DNA of 64,000 bases from Pedobacter sp. SYSU D00535 (lineage in GTDB: Bacteria > Bacteroidota > Bacteroidia > Sphingobacteriales > Sphingobacteriaceae): positions 496,001-560,000 of the forward strand of contig NZ_JAFEWD010000003.1 of NCBI RefSeq assembly GCF_017355855.1. Reading direction: 5' to 3'. Made by a program: the position numbers and the translations under genes. Shown in pieces: positions 1 to 9,442 of the stretch (the stretch's first letter is position 1; every line of letters begins with the position of its first letter). The notes under the pieces are model-generated. The model did not search any database. It was given only the letters and a program-made list of their open reading frames with translations, and was not told the DNA's origin.

Positions 1-1
1 G

Positions 2-550
2 CCTCGTCCGGGACAGGAGATGCACATTGTCTTAGTTGATAACGGCCGTACTACCCAGTTGGGACGCGAAGATTTTCGGAATTCATTGAAATGTATTCGC
101 TGCGGCGCCTGCATGAACACATGTCCCGTTTACAGAAGAAGCGGAGGGCATAGCTATCATAATGCAATTGCAGGCCCTATCGGCTCTATCCTCGCTCCCA
201 ATCTCGACATGAAGAAATACGCGGATCTTCCGTTTGCTTCAACGTTATGCGGTTCCTGTTCGAATGTTTGTCCTGTCAAGATCGATATTCATGATCAGTT
301 GTATAAGTGGCGTCAGGTGTTGGTGAAAGAGGGGCATGTTAGCCCCGTTAAGGCGGTGGGAATGAAAGCAATGGCTTTTACGTTCAGTATGCCCAGGTTC
401 TTTGCCTTTGCCGGTAAAGCGGGTAGGTCGCTTATGCGTTTGTTCCCTTTTGCAGTGAACAACAAGCTCAATCCATGGTTCAAGGAGAGAGAAATGCCTG
501 CTCCCCCTCAAGAATCGTTTAGAGAGTGGTATAGTAAGAATCGGAAATAG
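2..550 (+). CDS. lutB: LutB-like lactate utilisation iron-sulfur protein, 3' part
   Basis: This is the C-terminal part (about 183 codons) of a LutB-type protein. The frame is open from base 2, so the start lies upstream of the window; full-length family members are about 460-480 residues. It carries a CxxCxxCxxxCP ferredoxin motif (CIRCGACMNTCP) followed by a second cysteine cluster (CGSCSNVCP), the two 4Fe-4S-binding sites typical of LutB. The family acts in the cytoplasm with LutA and LutC in oxidation of L-lactate to pyruvate. The next gene, 76 bp downstream, encodes the partner LutC, which supports the call. The Met at base 20 is internal and not a start, because the conserved sequence continues upstream of it. 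Confidence 0.9.
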   Translation, partial: PRPGQEMHIVLVDNGRTTQLGREDFRNSLKCIRCGACMNTCPVYRRSGGHSYHNAIAGPIGSILAPNLDMKKYADLPFASTLCGSCSNVCPVKIDIHDQLYKWRQVLVKEGHVSPVKAVGMKAMAFTFSMPRFFAFAGKAGRSLMRLFPFAVNNKLNPWFKEREMPAPPQESFREWYSKNRK

Positions 551-626
551 CGTTCCTGAGAAAACGCACGTAATTCATTTGATTAATAATTCTAAAGACG
601 GGGGTATTTAACTCCTTTTAGTGTAG

Positions 627-1205
627 ATGACAAGTCGCGATAAAATTCTAGCAGCTGTTAAGGCAAATCAACCGGATTTAAGACCATTACCAGAAGTGGT
701 TATTCCGGTGTCACACGCCGATCTTATTCAAAAATATACGGAAGTTGCGTCCGGAATCGGGGCAAAGGTATACGAGGTGGAAAGCGTTAGTCAGATCAAA
801 TCAATTCTGGCTGATCATTTTGATATGTCAAAACGGAAGGTTACTACACTGGCCGACTTTGCGGATTTCGCAGAAACAGATATTTTACAGCTGGATCCAC
901 ATGCTTTAGAAGACGTAGAGCTAGCGATACTAAAAGCAGAATTGGGCGTAGCAGAGAATAGTGCCCTTTGGGTAGCAGAACAGCACCTGGGGCAGCGCGT
1001 AGTTCCCTTTATTTGTCAGCATCTGGCCATCCTTGTTGAGCGGGAAAAAATCCTACCCACCATGCACCAGGCATACGAATACATCGGCGAGCGCGATTAC
1101 GGCTATGCAGCTTTCATTGCCGGTCCCTCCAAAACGGCCGATATTGAGCAGTCCCTTGTGTTGGGCGCCCATGGCCCGCGCAGCTTGTCTGTGTTTATTG
1201 TATAG
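627..1205 (+). CDS. lutC: LutC-like LUD-domain protein
   Basis: A 192-residue LUD-domain protein, close to the usual LutC length. The C-terminal stretch AGPSKTADIEQSLVLGAHGP (about residues 165-184) is the conserved LUD signature. LutC is the cytoplasmic accessory subunit of the LutABC lactate oxidation system. It follows lutB in the same direction and probably ends that operon, because the next gene begins a different functional block 128 bp later. The ATG at 627 gives a normal LutC N-terminus (SRDKILAAVK). Nothing appears damaged. Confidence 0.88.
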   Translation: MTSRDKILAAVKANQPDLRPLPEVVIPVSHADLIQKYTEVASGIGAKVYEVESVSQIKSILADHFDMSKRKVTTLADFADFAETDILQLDPHALEDVELAILKAELGVAENSALWVAEQHLGQRVVPFICQHLAILVEREKILPTMHQAYEYIGERDYGYAAFIAGPSKTADIEQSLVLGAHGPRSLSVFIV

Positions 1206-1333
1206 AAGCAGGACAGCACGGGTTGCGCCGGGCAATCTAAACCGCTAAGTTTACCTTAACCAATTTGTTACAGAAGTCGGATGCTCTCGACGTGAGAGTT
1301 TGAAATCTTGACGAGTGTAACACACCAATTATT

Positions 1334-1921
1334 ATGAATGACCTGAAGAAACTTTCTGACGAGAATCTTTTGGAAATGCTTAAGGAAGGGCACGTTTCTG
1401 CCTTCGAAGAGCTCTATAATAGGTATTGGTCTAAGTTGTATGCAAGTGCTTATAAGCGTTTGAAAGAGAAGGAAGTTTGCGAAGAGATTGTTCAGGATTT
1501 TTTTACGAGCTTATGGCTAAAAAGGAGCACGTTAGTGGTTCATACGGGTTTTAGCAACTATGTCTACACAGCAGTCCGCTACCTCATCTTCAGCCATTTC
1601 CATAAAGAGGGAATTCGCAAATCCTACCAAGATACTCTACAGGTGGCAACTACTAAACATGACAATTCTACGGAAGAAACTGTCGCGTTCAACGAATTAA
1701 ACCGACTTTTGCGGCAGGGCGTTGAGGTTTTGCCGGAGAAATGCCGGGCCGTCTACGAACTTAGTAGAAAGCAAAATAAAAACAACAAAGAGATTAGTCA
1801 CCTGCTCGGTATCTCTGAAAAAACTGTTGAAAATCACATGACCAAGGCATTAAGGACTTTGAGGCTGAGCGTGAAGGATATAATGTCAGTTCTCCTGGTT
1901 TCCTCAATCGATCTTTTCTGA
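1334..1921 (+). CDS. ECF RNA polymerase sigma factor (sigma-70 family, Bacteroidetes FecI-like)
   Basis: A 195-residue ECF sigma factor. Region 2 covers about residues 20-90 (FEELYNRYWSKLYASAYKRL and following) and the region 4 helix-turn-helix about residues 130-185 (LPEKCRAVYELSRKQNKNNK, then ISEKTVENHMTKAL). Proteins of this type direct RNA polymerase to one or a few promoters and are held inactive by a membrane FecR partner, which is the next gene, 91 bp downstream. The order sigma, anti-sigma, STN-bearing SusC, SusD is the standard Bacteroidetes arrangement for substrate-triggered PUL expression. The direct target is inferred to be the SusC/SusD pair at 3195-8966. Confidence 0.93.
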   Translation: MNDLKKLSDENLLEMLKEGHVSAFEELYNRYWSKLYASAYKRLKEKEVCEEIVQDFFTSLWLKRSTLVVHTGFSNYVYTAVRYLIFSHFHKEGIRKSYQDTLQVATTKHDNSTEETVAFNELNRLLRQGVEVLPEKCRAVYELSRKQNKNNKEISHLLGISEKTVENHMTKALRTLRLSVKDIMSVLLVSSIDLF

Positions 1922-2012
1922 TCATTATACCGCTTTAAATTTTTTTAATACTAATAGGGGTGAGAGCATTCTCGCCATACTATACTAATACCGATTACCG
2001 TATCAGCCTAAA

Positions 2013-3011
2013 ATGGAACAAATTATACCTAAAGAATTGATTGAAAAGTATCTGCAGGGAAAATGTTCTCCGGAAGAAGAGCAGAAATTGCAATCGTGGT
2101 ATAATTCGTTCGAAGATGAGCCGGATCCGATGGCACAACTTTCGGAAGAAGCGCAAAACCTACTGAAGGAACGAATGTTAATAGCTATAAAGGAAAGGGT
2201 AGTTAACGGCTCTGATTTTGAGTCGGTTATAATTAAGAAACTTATGGCGTATGCCGCAAGTATTGCTGCTATTTTACTCTTGGTATTGACGATGGTGAAA
2301 TACGCGGGCATGCCCGTCAAACTTCCTGCAAAGCAAGCAAGTCAATCTCTTTTACGTATAGTATCAAATCATTCCGTAAAAATCAAAAAGCATGTGCTAC
2401 CAGATGGAACTACGATCTGGCTTCAACCGGCGTCGTCGATATCCTATAATAAGCAATTTAGAGGAAGACTTAGGGAGATAAGCATGAAAGGAGATGCTTT
2501 CTTTGACGTCACAAGGAATCCTGAAAGGCCTTTTGTAGTTCATACAGAGGATATTGAGGTGAAGGTGCTAGGGACGAGTTTTAACGTTAAATCCCGAGAA
2601 GGCAGCGCGTCTTCGGAAGTTTCGGTGCTAACAGGAAAGGTAGCAGTAGCCAGGTTTGACGAGGTATCTCAAAGACGCGAAAGTGTGGTTCTGGTGCCAG
2701 CAGAAAAAGCTGTTTATACTGCAGAGGCGAAAGTAATTAAAAAGGAGAAGTTGGAGGACAGGAGCTTGGATATGTGGAAGAAAAGCAGTTTGACCTTCGA
2801 CAATGTGCCTGTTTCAAGGGTATTGAATACAATAAGCGAACGTTTTAATATCAGCCTGGAGGTTGTGGATCCAACTATTCGAAGCTATAGCCTTAGGGCA
2901 GATTTTACAGACGTGAACCTCCCGTCGATCTTAGATATCCTTGGAAAGTCACTAGGATTGACCTATGAAGTGAAAGGGGATAAAATACTTTTATCAAGAA
3001 ATGAAAAGTAA
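2013..3011 (+). CDS. FecR-family anti-sigma factor
   Basis: A 332-residue single-pass inner-membrane protein. An N-terminal cytoplasmic part (1-77) would bind the sigma factor. A transmembrane segment lies at about 78-98 (LMAYAASIAAILLLVLTMV). A periplasmic FecR domain follows at about 130-225, and a C-terminal DUF4974/STN-like domain at about 262-330. It should relay a signal from the STN domain of the SusC encoded next to the sigma factor encoded just before. Length and domain order are normal for the family. The 183-bp gap to the SusC gene may carry the sigma-dependent promoter, but no consensus could be assigned. Confidence 0.93.
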   Translation: MEQIIPKELIEKYLQGKCSPEEEQKLQSWYNSFEDEPDPMAQLSEEAQNLLKERMLIAIKERVVNGSDFESVIIKKLMAYAASIAAILLLVLTMVKYAGMPVKLPAKQASQSLLRIVSNHSVKIKKHVLPDGTTIWLQPASSISYNKQFRGRLREISMKGDAFFDVTRNPERPFVVHTEDIEVKVLGTSFNVKSREGSASSEVSVLTGKVAVARFDEVSQRRESVVLVPAEKAVYTAEAKVIKKEKLEDRSLDMWKKSSLTFDNVPVSRVLNTISERFNISLEVVDPTIRSYSLRADFTDVNLPSILDILGKSLGLTYEVKGDKILLSRNEK

Positions 3012-3194
3012 ACGATACCAATATATTTTTTAACCTAAAAATGGAATATGATATAAAGTAAGAAGCAAAAACGATCTCAGAAAAAGAGCTAAGAAGTGTG
3101 GGGGCACTCCTTAACTCAAAACCACTAACTAAAGCCTGACTGCTTAGCGGAGGTTTTTATTGTCTCATTTTTAGCAAATAAAACAAATAAAAGT

Positions 3195-6100
3195 ATGGAT
3201 TTTTATTTACAACTCTCAATTGACTGGCGTTATATTATGAGAATTACTTTAAGTCAGCTGATAGTTCTCCTTGTATTAACAGGGATTTCGTATGCTGCAC
3301 CAGGTAAAGCACAGGGAGTGCTTAACAATAAAGTAAGCGTGGATTACTCAAGTTCAAGCTTGCAAAATGTGTTGAAGGAATTAGAGAAGGCTGCTGACGT
3401 AAAGTTTGTCTACAGTAAAAATGTGGTAGATGTCACGCAGTCAGTTTCATTGAAGGCTGTAGAAACGAAGCTGGCGGATGTCCTAGACAATCTCCTCCTT
3501 AGCAGAGGTATCTCTTATGAGTTGGTAAATGACAAAATTATTCTAAGCAATAGCGGGTTGGATATAGCTAGAGCGGATCTGATTGTTACAGGGAGGGTCA
3601 CGGACAGTAGAGGAGAGCCATTGCCTGGCGTAAGTGTTAAAGTTAAAGGAGGTTCTCAAGGCACAAGTACAGATGTAGAAGGTAACTATAGTATCCGGCT
3701 ACTGGATGCGCAAAGCAATGCGACTCTCGTATTTTCCTACTTGGGATTCGTATCTCAGGAAGTGGCCATAAACGGACGGACTTCGATCAATGTTCGTCTT
3801 GCTGAGGATGTTCGTTCTCTTCAGGAAGTAGTAGTGGTGGGGTATGGAACGCAGAAAAAAAGTGATGTAACAGGTTCTTTAACAAGTATTTCTGCTGAGA
3901 CGATTCAAGAACGACCGGTAACCAACGTACTTCAGGCAATGCAGGGGAAGGCGGCTGGTATCAATGTTAGTACTAACATGAAACCTGGCGAAACGCCAGC
4001 CATTCGGATTAGAGGAAGTCGATCGCTACGAGCCTCTAATGATCCTTTATATGTTGTAGACGGCATTCCGATCGTCTCTGCGTTAGGTGTTACTTCTTTT
4101 TCAATTAACGACATCAATCCTAACGATATCGCGTCTATTGAGATTTTAAAGGATGCCTCTGCCACAGCTATTTATGGTTCTCGTGGAGCAAACGGTGTGG
4201 TACTAATCTCAACGAAAAAGGGTTCGAAAGGCCGGGTTTCGGTTAATTACAATACCACTGTCTCGCTTGACTCTTACAAATCTTTAACCGACTGGATGGA
4301 CGGAGGGCAATATATTGACAGATGGCGCGAAGGACTTATAAATGGACGGCAGTATAATACCAATATTCCCAATAATGCTGATTTGACAAAGCCTGCTGCA
4401 AGCTGGTATCCTGATCCGTTCCTGGATAATCAAAGAATGGGGCTGGCGCAGGATCTGGTTGCTCAACAGTCTGTTTGGAGTGGATATGAGTGGGAACAGT
4501 ACGGAGTCACGCCGAAAATGAGACCAACAACAGCAGAAGAGCAAGCTATGGGCTGGCCAGCACAAGTTCCAATCTATAATTCTAGTAATATTCGCTCTTA
4601 CGATTGGGCTAATGATGCTGTTAGGCAAGGCTTAACTCAAAATCACCAGCTATCACTGTCTTCCGGAACTGACATTTCCCGGATGTATTTGTCCTTCGGG
4701 TATAATAATCAAAAAGGAGTTCAAAGGGATCAAGATTTTAAAAGATACAATCTAAGTATCAATGGAGATATAACTGCCAATAAGTGGCTTACACTAGGTA
4801 CTTCGATTATTGGTTCGTATTCAGATCAGGCTTATGGTATTTTTGGGCCAAATACGAGCAACACCGGATCGAAAGACCTGTATTCAAGAGCTCTAGAGCA
4901 ATTCCCTTATGCTTTGCCGAGGGATGCAAATGGCGCATGGATCAGAAATGCTGGGGGGAATCTGAACTTGTGGAACCCCTTGATTGACATTGATCAGTCC
5001 AGGAATGACAGACGATCAGCTTCCGTTATGGCGAATATGTTCTCTGAGGTGAAATTCACACCTTGGTTGAAATATCGATTAAATTTTGGAGCGCAGTATC
5101 GAAGCTTTAGAACCGGCGCATGGACCGGTCCAGATGCAACAAACCATCTAACTAACAGGCCTAATACAGCCGGTCAGAACCGGGATGAAAATTTCTCCTG
5201 GGTGGCGGAGAACTTGTTGTATGTCGATAAGACATTTGGTAAAGATCATACAATTGGAGTAACCTTGCTGCAATCTGCACAAAAATCAAGCAGAGAAGGG
5301 ATAGGAACAAACGTTTCAGGAACAACCATTCCTCTTAGCTTGTGGTATGATTTATCATCCAACACCGTGGGTCGACCAGATGGTTACGGAAGCAGCTATA
5401 CAGAGAATACCCTGTTCTCTTATATGGGCCGTTTGAATTATACTTTGATGAACAAGTATCTGCTTACAGCCTCAGGTCGTTTTGATGGATCCTCTGTTCT
5501 TGCACCGGGACACAAATGGGACTTTTTCCCTTCCTTTGCCCTTGCATGGAAACTGAAAGAGGAAGAGTTTTTACAAGGAATTACCTGGATCAACGAACTT
5601 AAGCCGCGGCTTGGATACGGGGTAACAGGTAACTCTTCTGTTCCTCCTTATACTACTTCCGGGCCTTTAAGTAGGAACCCATATGTCATCGGAAACACTC
5701 CTGCTATCGGTTACTTGCCGCAAATGGTATCGAATCCTTTACTGGGCTGGGAGAAGACGGCTGCTTGGAATTTAGGACTTGACTTTTCGGTACTAAGGTC
5801 TCGCTTGTCTGGGTCGGTAGAGCTCTATGATGCTAGAACGTACGACTTATTGATGGAGCGTCCTCTTAACCCCGTTTCTGGTTATGTTGCAAAGTTCGAG
5901 AACGTGGGTAGAACCCGAAACCGGGGGATCGAGGTAACTCTTTCTTCCGTAAATATTGATAAGAAAGACTTCAGCTGGAGTACTGACTTTAATTTTACCA
6001 GAAATAAAGAGGAGGTCGTAGAGTTGTTGAATGGAAAAGAAGATATGATCGCTTCAAACCTCTTCATCGGTCATCCTCAGGGCTCTTTTTACTACTATAA

Positions 6101-6773
6101 ATACGATAGGCTTTGGCAGAATACCCCCGAAGATTTGGCTGAAATGGCAAAGTTCAAAACAACAGGTAATCTGAATTACTATCCCGGCACCATAAAGCTG
6201 GTTGATCAAAATGGTGACTATAAGTTTGATGGCGCTGATCAAGTAGTGTTGGGCTCGACGGTTCCCAAGTGGACTGGCGGTTTGACAAACTCCTTTAGGT
6301 ATAAAAACTTCGGTTTAAGTTCTTTCATCTACGCCCGGGTTGGACAGACTTATTTTGGAGGATATCCAAACTCTTACGGCGGAACGTTTCCTAATGGCCG
6401 GGTGGAAAATGACATGTGGTCGTGGTCTAATCCAAACGGAAGGTGGCCTATGCCACTGGTTGGTCCGCTTAATTCGTCTGATGCTCGTGCAATGCAGTAT
6501 AATGACGGGTCTTTTGTTGCTGTAAGAAATATTTCGCTGACCTATGACTTGCCTGGTAAATTGCTGAGTAGATACTCTTTCAAAAATGTTCAGCTAAATG
6601 TTCAGGTCCTGAATCCTTTCTTATTTGGAGGGGAAGTAGTTAGTTATGGAATAAATCCAGACGACGAAACTAACTGGGATCGGATATCAAGTAACGGAAG
6701 TCCGTTAGGGGGAACCAACAACAACACTATTCTCCCACAAAGTATTGTGTTTGGATTACGTGCTGGATTATAG
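3195..6773 (+). CDS. SusC/RagA-family TonB-dependent outer-membrane transporter with STN signalling domain
   Basis: An 1192-residue outer-membrane transporter for glycan oligomers. Domains in order: signal region; STN (secretin/TonB short N-terminal) domain at about 49-119; CarboxypepD_reg-like Ig domain at about 130-205; a plug beginning with VVVVGYGTQKKSD; and a C-terminal beta-barrel. Of the three SusC proteins here it is the only one with an STN domain, so it is the likely partner of the FecR protein upstream. The first ATG (3195) follows an A-rich stretch typical of Bacteroidetes starts. A second ATG at 3237 gives a more ordinary signal peptide (MRITLSQLIVLLVLTG). The choice is open, and N-terminal extensions are common in STN-type SusC proteins. 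Confidence 0.95.
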   Translation: MDFYLQLSIDWRYIMRITLSQLIVLLVLTGISYAAPGKAQGVLNNKVSVDYSSSSLQNVLKELEKAADVKFVYSKNVVDVTQSVSLKAVETKLADVLDNLLLSRGISYELVNDKIILSNSGLDIARADLIVTGRVTDSRGEPLPGVSVKVKGGSQGTSTDVEGNYSIRLLDAQSNATLVFSYLGFVSQEVAINGRTSINVRLAEDVRSLQEVVVVGYGTQKKSDVTGSLTSISAETIQERPVTNVLQAMQGKAAGINVSTNMKPGETPAIRIRGSRSLRASNDPLYVVDGIPIVSALGVTSFSINDINPNDIASIEILKDASATAIYGSRGANGVVLISTKKGSKGRVSVNYNTTVSLDSYKSLTDWMDGGQYIDRWREGLINGRQYNTNIPNNADLTKPAASWYPDPFLDNQRMGLAQDLVAQQSVWSGYEWEQYGVTPKMRPTTAEEQAMGWPAQVPIYNSSNIRSYDWANDAVRQGLTQNHQLSLSSGTDISRMYLSFGYNNQKGVQRDQDFKRYNLSINGDITANKWLTLGTSIIGSYSDQAYGIFGPNTSNTGSKDLYSRALEQFPYALPRDANGAWIRNAGGNLNLWNPLIDIDQSRNDRRSASVMANMFSEVKFTPWLKYRLNFGAQYRSFRTGAWTGPDATNHLTNRPNTAGQNRDENFSWVAENLLYVDKTFGKDHTIGVTLLQSAQKSSREGIGTNVSGTTIPLSLWYDLSSNTVGRPDGYGSSYTENTLFSYMGRLNYTLMNKYLLTASGRFDGSSVLAPGHKWDFFPSFALAWKLKEEEFLQGITWINELKPRLGYGVTGNSSVPPYTTSGPLSRNPYVIGNTPAIGYLPQMVSNPLLGWEKTAAWNLGLDFSVLRSRLSGSVELYDARTYDLLMERPLNPVSGYVAKFENVGRTRNRGIEVTLSSVNIDKKDFSWSTDFNFTRNKEEVVELLNGKEDMIASNLFIGHPQGSFYYYKYDRLWQNTPEDLAEMAKFKTTGNLNYYPGTIKLVDQNGDYKFDGADQVVLGSTVPKWTGGLTNSFRYKNFGLSSFIYARVGQTYFGGYPNSYGGTFPNGRVENDMWSWSNPNGRWPMPLVGPLNSSDARAMQYNDGSFVAVRNISLTYDLPGKLLSRYSFKNVQLNVQVLNPFLFGGEVVSYGINPDDETNWDRISSNGSPLGGTNNNTILPQSIVFGLRAGL

Positions 6774-6788
6774 GTTAACTGATAAAAA

Positions 6789-8966
6789 ATGAATGACATG
6801 AAGAATTATATAAAAATTATAGCTCTCATTATTGTAGGCAGCTTTGCTTCTTGTAAAGACTTTTTGGAGGAAAAGCAGATATCTAATTTGACACAGGCAT
6901 ACTATAATGACGAAAACGGGTTGAACTCTTTGATAAACGGATTGTATGTTTACGCTAGGGTTAAGCATGAATGGGATGGCAACGGGTCAAAACTGATTGA
7001 GCCAGAAACGGATTCCTATATGCACACCAATACCAATTTTGCACGAATTGGAGCAGCGGAATATGGGTCGGAGTTGACAGGAATAGCCGCAAACGTCAAC
7101 AATTATATAGGAGCAGCAAATGCATCAAACGCTCCAATGGGTGCCTATCCTCATATCAATAACTGTAATATCGCCTTAGATATCATTGATAATATTCGAC
7201 CTGGTCGTTTTGGTACAGATGAGACCTATCGCAAGAGTCGGCGTGCGGAAGTCTTGTTTCTAAGATCCTGGGCCTACTACCTTATCTCTAATCAGCTTGG
7301 CGACGTTCCTTTATTATTAACTCCAACAAGAGAGGATAATGGAGTTTATCACTATCCAAAAGCGCCCCTTTCGGCTATTTATAGACAAATAATTACGGAT
7401 TTGAGGTACGCTTACGAGAACCTTCCTGTACCCGCAGCCGCAGATCGAGGTGGGCGTGCGAATAAATATGCTGCTGGCCATTTTCTTGCTAAAGTGTATT
7501 TAAATCGTGCCCAAGCTGCTACTTTTCAAAACAGTGCTGAAACTCATCTGAAGATGCTTTTTAAAGGAAATGTATCAACAGACTTAGACTCGGTAATTAC
7601 TATTAGCACTGAGGTAATTAATGGAATGGGCGGCCCTTCTGGCTTGGCGCCTGATTACTGGACATTATTTGATCCAAAAGTATCAGAAACGAATCCTCAC
7701 AAAGAGGTTTTGTGGTCGGCGCAGTTTGACGTAAATACAGCTCTTAATGGACGCTTCCAGAACAGATCAGTTAACTATCATACCGGCGATTATACCAACC
7801 AGACCGGTGTTACCCGGGCAATGGCCTATGGCCGACCATTTGGCACTTATAAGCCTACAGATTGGGGGTACGATAATTTCAGAGATAAGGTTAATGATTC
7901 AAGATACTACAAAACTTTCCAGTATGAGTATGTAAGTAATATGCCAAACAGCACGAGCACTTCGTATACCTGGAGCGCTGCTGCTGCGGCATGGTGGAAT
8001 GCAAATAAACCAGCAGGAGAGCCAGCTGTTACTGCTGGAAGTAAGAGAATTCTCAATGGTACCAGAGCGCTCATTTATCTGGAAAATCAAAAGGAAGAGG
8101 CGCTGGATTCTGCTATGGTAATGAGCATGCCTTTCCAGTTCATGGTTCGCTGGATTCGATCTGCCACTACTGGCCGCTACTACTACCGCCTGTTCATTGA
8201 CCAATCTCCAATGGGCCTAGCAACTAGCCGGGTAGCCCCTTACTTGTCATCAAAGAAATATATAGATCCACTTCGTGGCGGTAGTTCAGATGAGGCAAAT
8301 TTCAACAGTGAGAGTGGCACTCGCGACGTAATTCTAATGCGTCTGGCCGAAACTTATCTGGTTCGAGCGGAAGCATACGGACGGAAGGGACAATATTCTC
8401 AAGCCATTGCAGACATCAATGTCCTTCGGCAAAGAGCCGCGTATAAGCCTGGGGAAAATCGGCCGAATGTGCTGGTTCAGTGGGAGCCGCAGGCTTCAAC
8501 TTTAGCACCACAAGAACGAACCGCTCCATTTGCCGCCACAGCAAGCTCCTACAGCAAGATTCAGGTAAGTGAAAATCATTTTACTCCTGGAACTCCTGAG
8601 GCGAACGGCGAGGGCTATATTCCAACCGTCACCAGCAAACAAGACATGTTTATTCACTTCATTTATAACGAAAAGGCTAGAGAATTCTTGTCCGAAGGTT
8701 TGCAATGGGAAGATTTGCATAATGCAGGAATATTATACGAGCGCGTAGTATATTTAAATCAAATGGCCTCGGATAAGACTGGTCTTTGGCCTGTCGCCTT
8801 TAACACAGTTAATGGGAACGGACAAAATGGAAACGGGAAAGGACAGTATCAAAAATACCACACCTTCCGTCCTTGGCCGAACGCTTATCTCGTTCAATTA
8901 ACCGATGAGACTGGAAAGCCCTTGGACGTGGCCGCCAGGGACGCGTACCAGAATCCGGGTTATTAA
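6789..8966 (+). CDS. SusD/RagB-family surface glycan-binding lipoprotein
   Basis: A 725-residue SusD-like lipoprotein that forms the lid of the SusC pore encoded 15 bp upstream. The signal peptide ends in a lipobox with Cys22 (GSFASC). The C-terminal SusD signature is seen in DVILMRLAETYLVRAEAYGR and NEKAREFLSEGLQWEDL. At 725 residues it is longer than the usual 480-600, which suggests extra surface loops. Another Met (residue 4) could also be the start. It is followed directly by a perfect 11-bp-stem terminator, so the operon ends here. The bound glycan cannot be read from sequence; pectin fragments are inferred from context. Confidence 0.94.
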   Translation: MNDMKNYIKIIALIIVGSFASCKDFLEEKQISNLTQAYYNDENGLNSLINGLYVYARVKHEWDGNGSKLIEPETDSYMHTNTNFARIGAAEYGSELTGIAANVNNYIGAANASNAPMGAYPHINNCNIALDIIDNIRPGRFGTDETYRKSRRAEVLFLRSWAYYLISNQLGDVPLLLTPTREDNGVYHYPKAPLSAIYRQIITDLRYAYENLPVPAAADRGGRANKYAAGHFLAKVYLNRAQAATFQNSAETHLKMLFKGNVSTDLDSVITISTEVINGMGGPSGLAPDYWTLFDPKVSETNPHKEVLWSAQFDVNTALNGRFQNRSVNYHTGDYTNQTGVTRAMAYGRPFGTYKPTDWGYDNFRDKVNDSRYYKTFQYEYVSNMPNSTSTSYTWSAAAAAWWNANKPAGEPAVTAGSKRILNGTRALIYLENQKEEALDSAMVMSMPFQFMVRWIRSATTGRYYYRLFIDQSPMGLATSRVAPYLSSKKYIDPLRGGSSDEANFNSESGTRDVILMRLAETYLVRAEAYGRKGQYSQAIADINVLRQRAAYKPGENRPNVLVQWEPQASTLAPQERTAPFAATASSYSKIQVSENHFTPGTPEANGEGYIPTVTSKQDMFIHFIYNEKAREFLSEGLQWEDLHNAGILYERVVYLNQMASDKTGLWPVAFNTVNGNGQNGNGKGQYQKYHTFRPWPNAYLVQLTDETGKPLDVAARDAYQNPGY

Positions 8967-8976
8967 AAAGCTTTAG

Positions 8977-9008
8977 GTTAGGGCTGAAAAAATCAGCCCT
9001 AACTTTTT
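8977..9008 (+). terminator. Rho-independent terminator after the first SusC/SusD operon
   Basis: A perfect 11-bp inverted repeat, GTTAGGGCTGA (8977-8987) and TCAGCCCTAAC (8993-9003), with an AAAAA loop and a following TTTTT run. It lies 10 bp after the SusD stop codon. Confidence 0.88.
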
Positions 9009-9442
9009 GTAAAAAAGTGCAATAAAAATCTAAATCTCCATGGTTGCTATACTGGTAACAAAAAGGACCGGTCCTTAAAAAAAATCGCACTTACTTTTTC
9101 TTTTCTCATCTAACTTTTAATAAAAAGCTCCTTTTCCTTTTCTTTTTCTTTAGTGTTGTTAGCACACTATCCCTTTTAATCCCGCAAAAGGCAGGATACC
9201 ACAGGTTGCATTGCAATTTACTTCGAAGTAGTTTAGTATTCGATAACCAATTAACCTAGCGCTTGAGGAAGGCGGTAGGACATTTTAACCGATTAACTAG
9301 ACTATATGAGGAAAGCTTTACATTTACTACTTCTGGAACGTCCACACTATTTAGCAATAGCATCTGTTCCATCTTTCCAAACCAAACGTAGATAGCTAGC
9401 CGCCCTTCCAACAGGTTCGTATTTAATAACAATAATTTATAT
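9009..9442 (+). other. Intergenic leader upstream of the FAS1/SusCD block
   Basis: About 430 bp without a plausible gene. It holds a pyrimidine-rich tract (about 9090-9155), the motif CAGGATACCACAGG followed by GGTTGCATTGCAAT (9192-9217), and an imperfect direct repeat AACC(A/G)ATTAAC...TAG...TGAGGAA at 9245-9273 and 9287-9315 (42-bp spacing). It is most likely the promoter and regulatory region for the gene block starting at 9443. Confidence 0.5.
9192..9217 (+). promoter_or_regulatory. Candidate regulatory motif, copy 1
   Basis: CAGGATACCACAGG at 9192-9205, running into TTGCA-T-TGCAA, a short inverted repeat at 9206-9216. The same 14 bases recur exactly at 56318 and with one change at 25983 and 58320, each time upstream of a pectin-utilisation gene. 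Here it lies 251 bp before the first FAS1 gene. Function is inferred from recurrence only. Confidence 0.4.
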
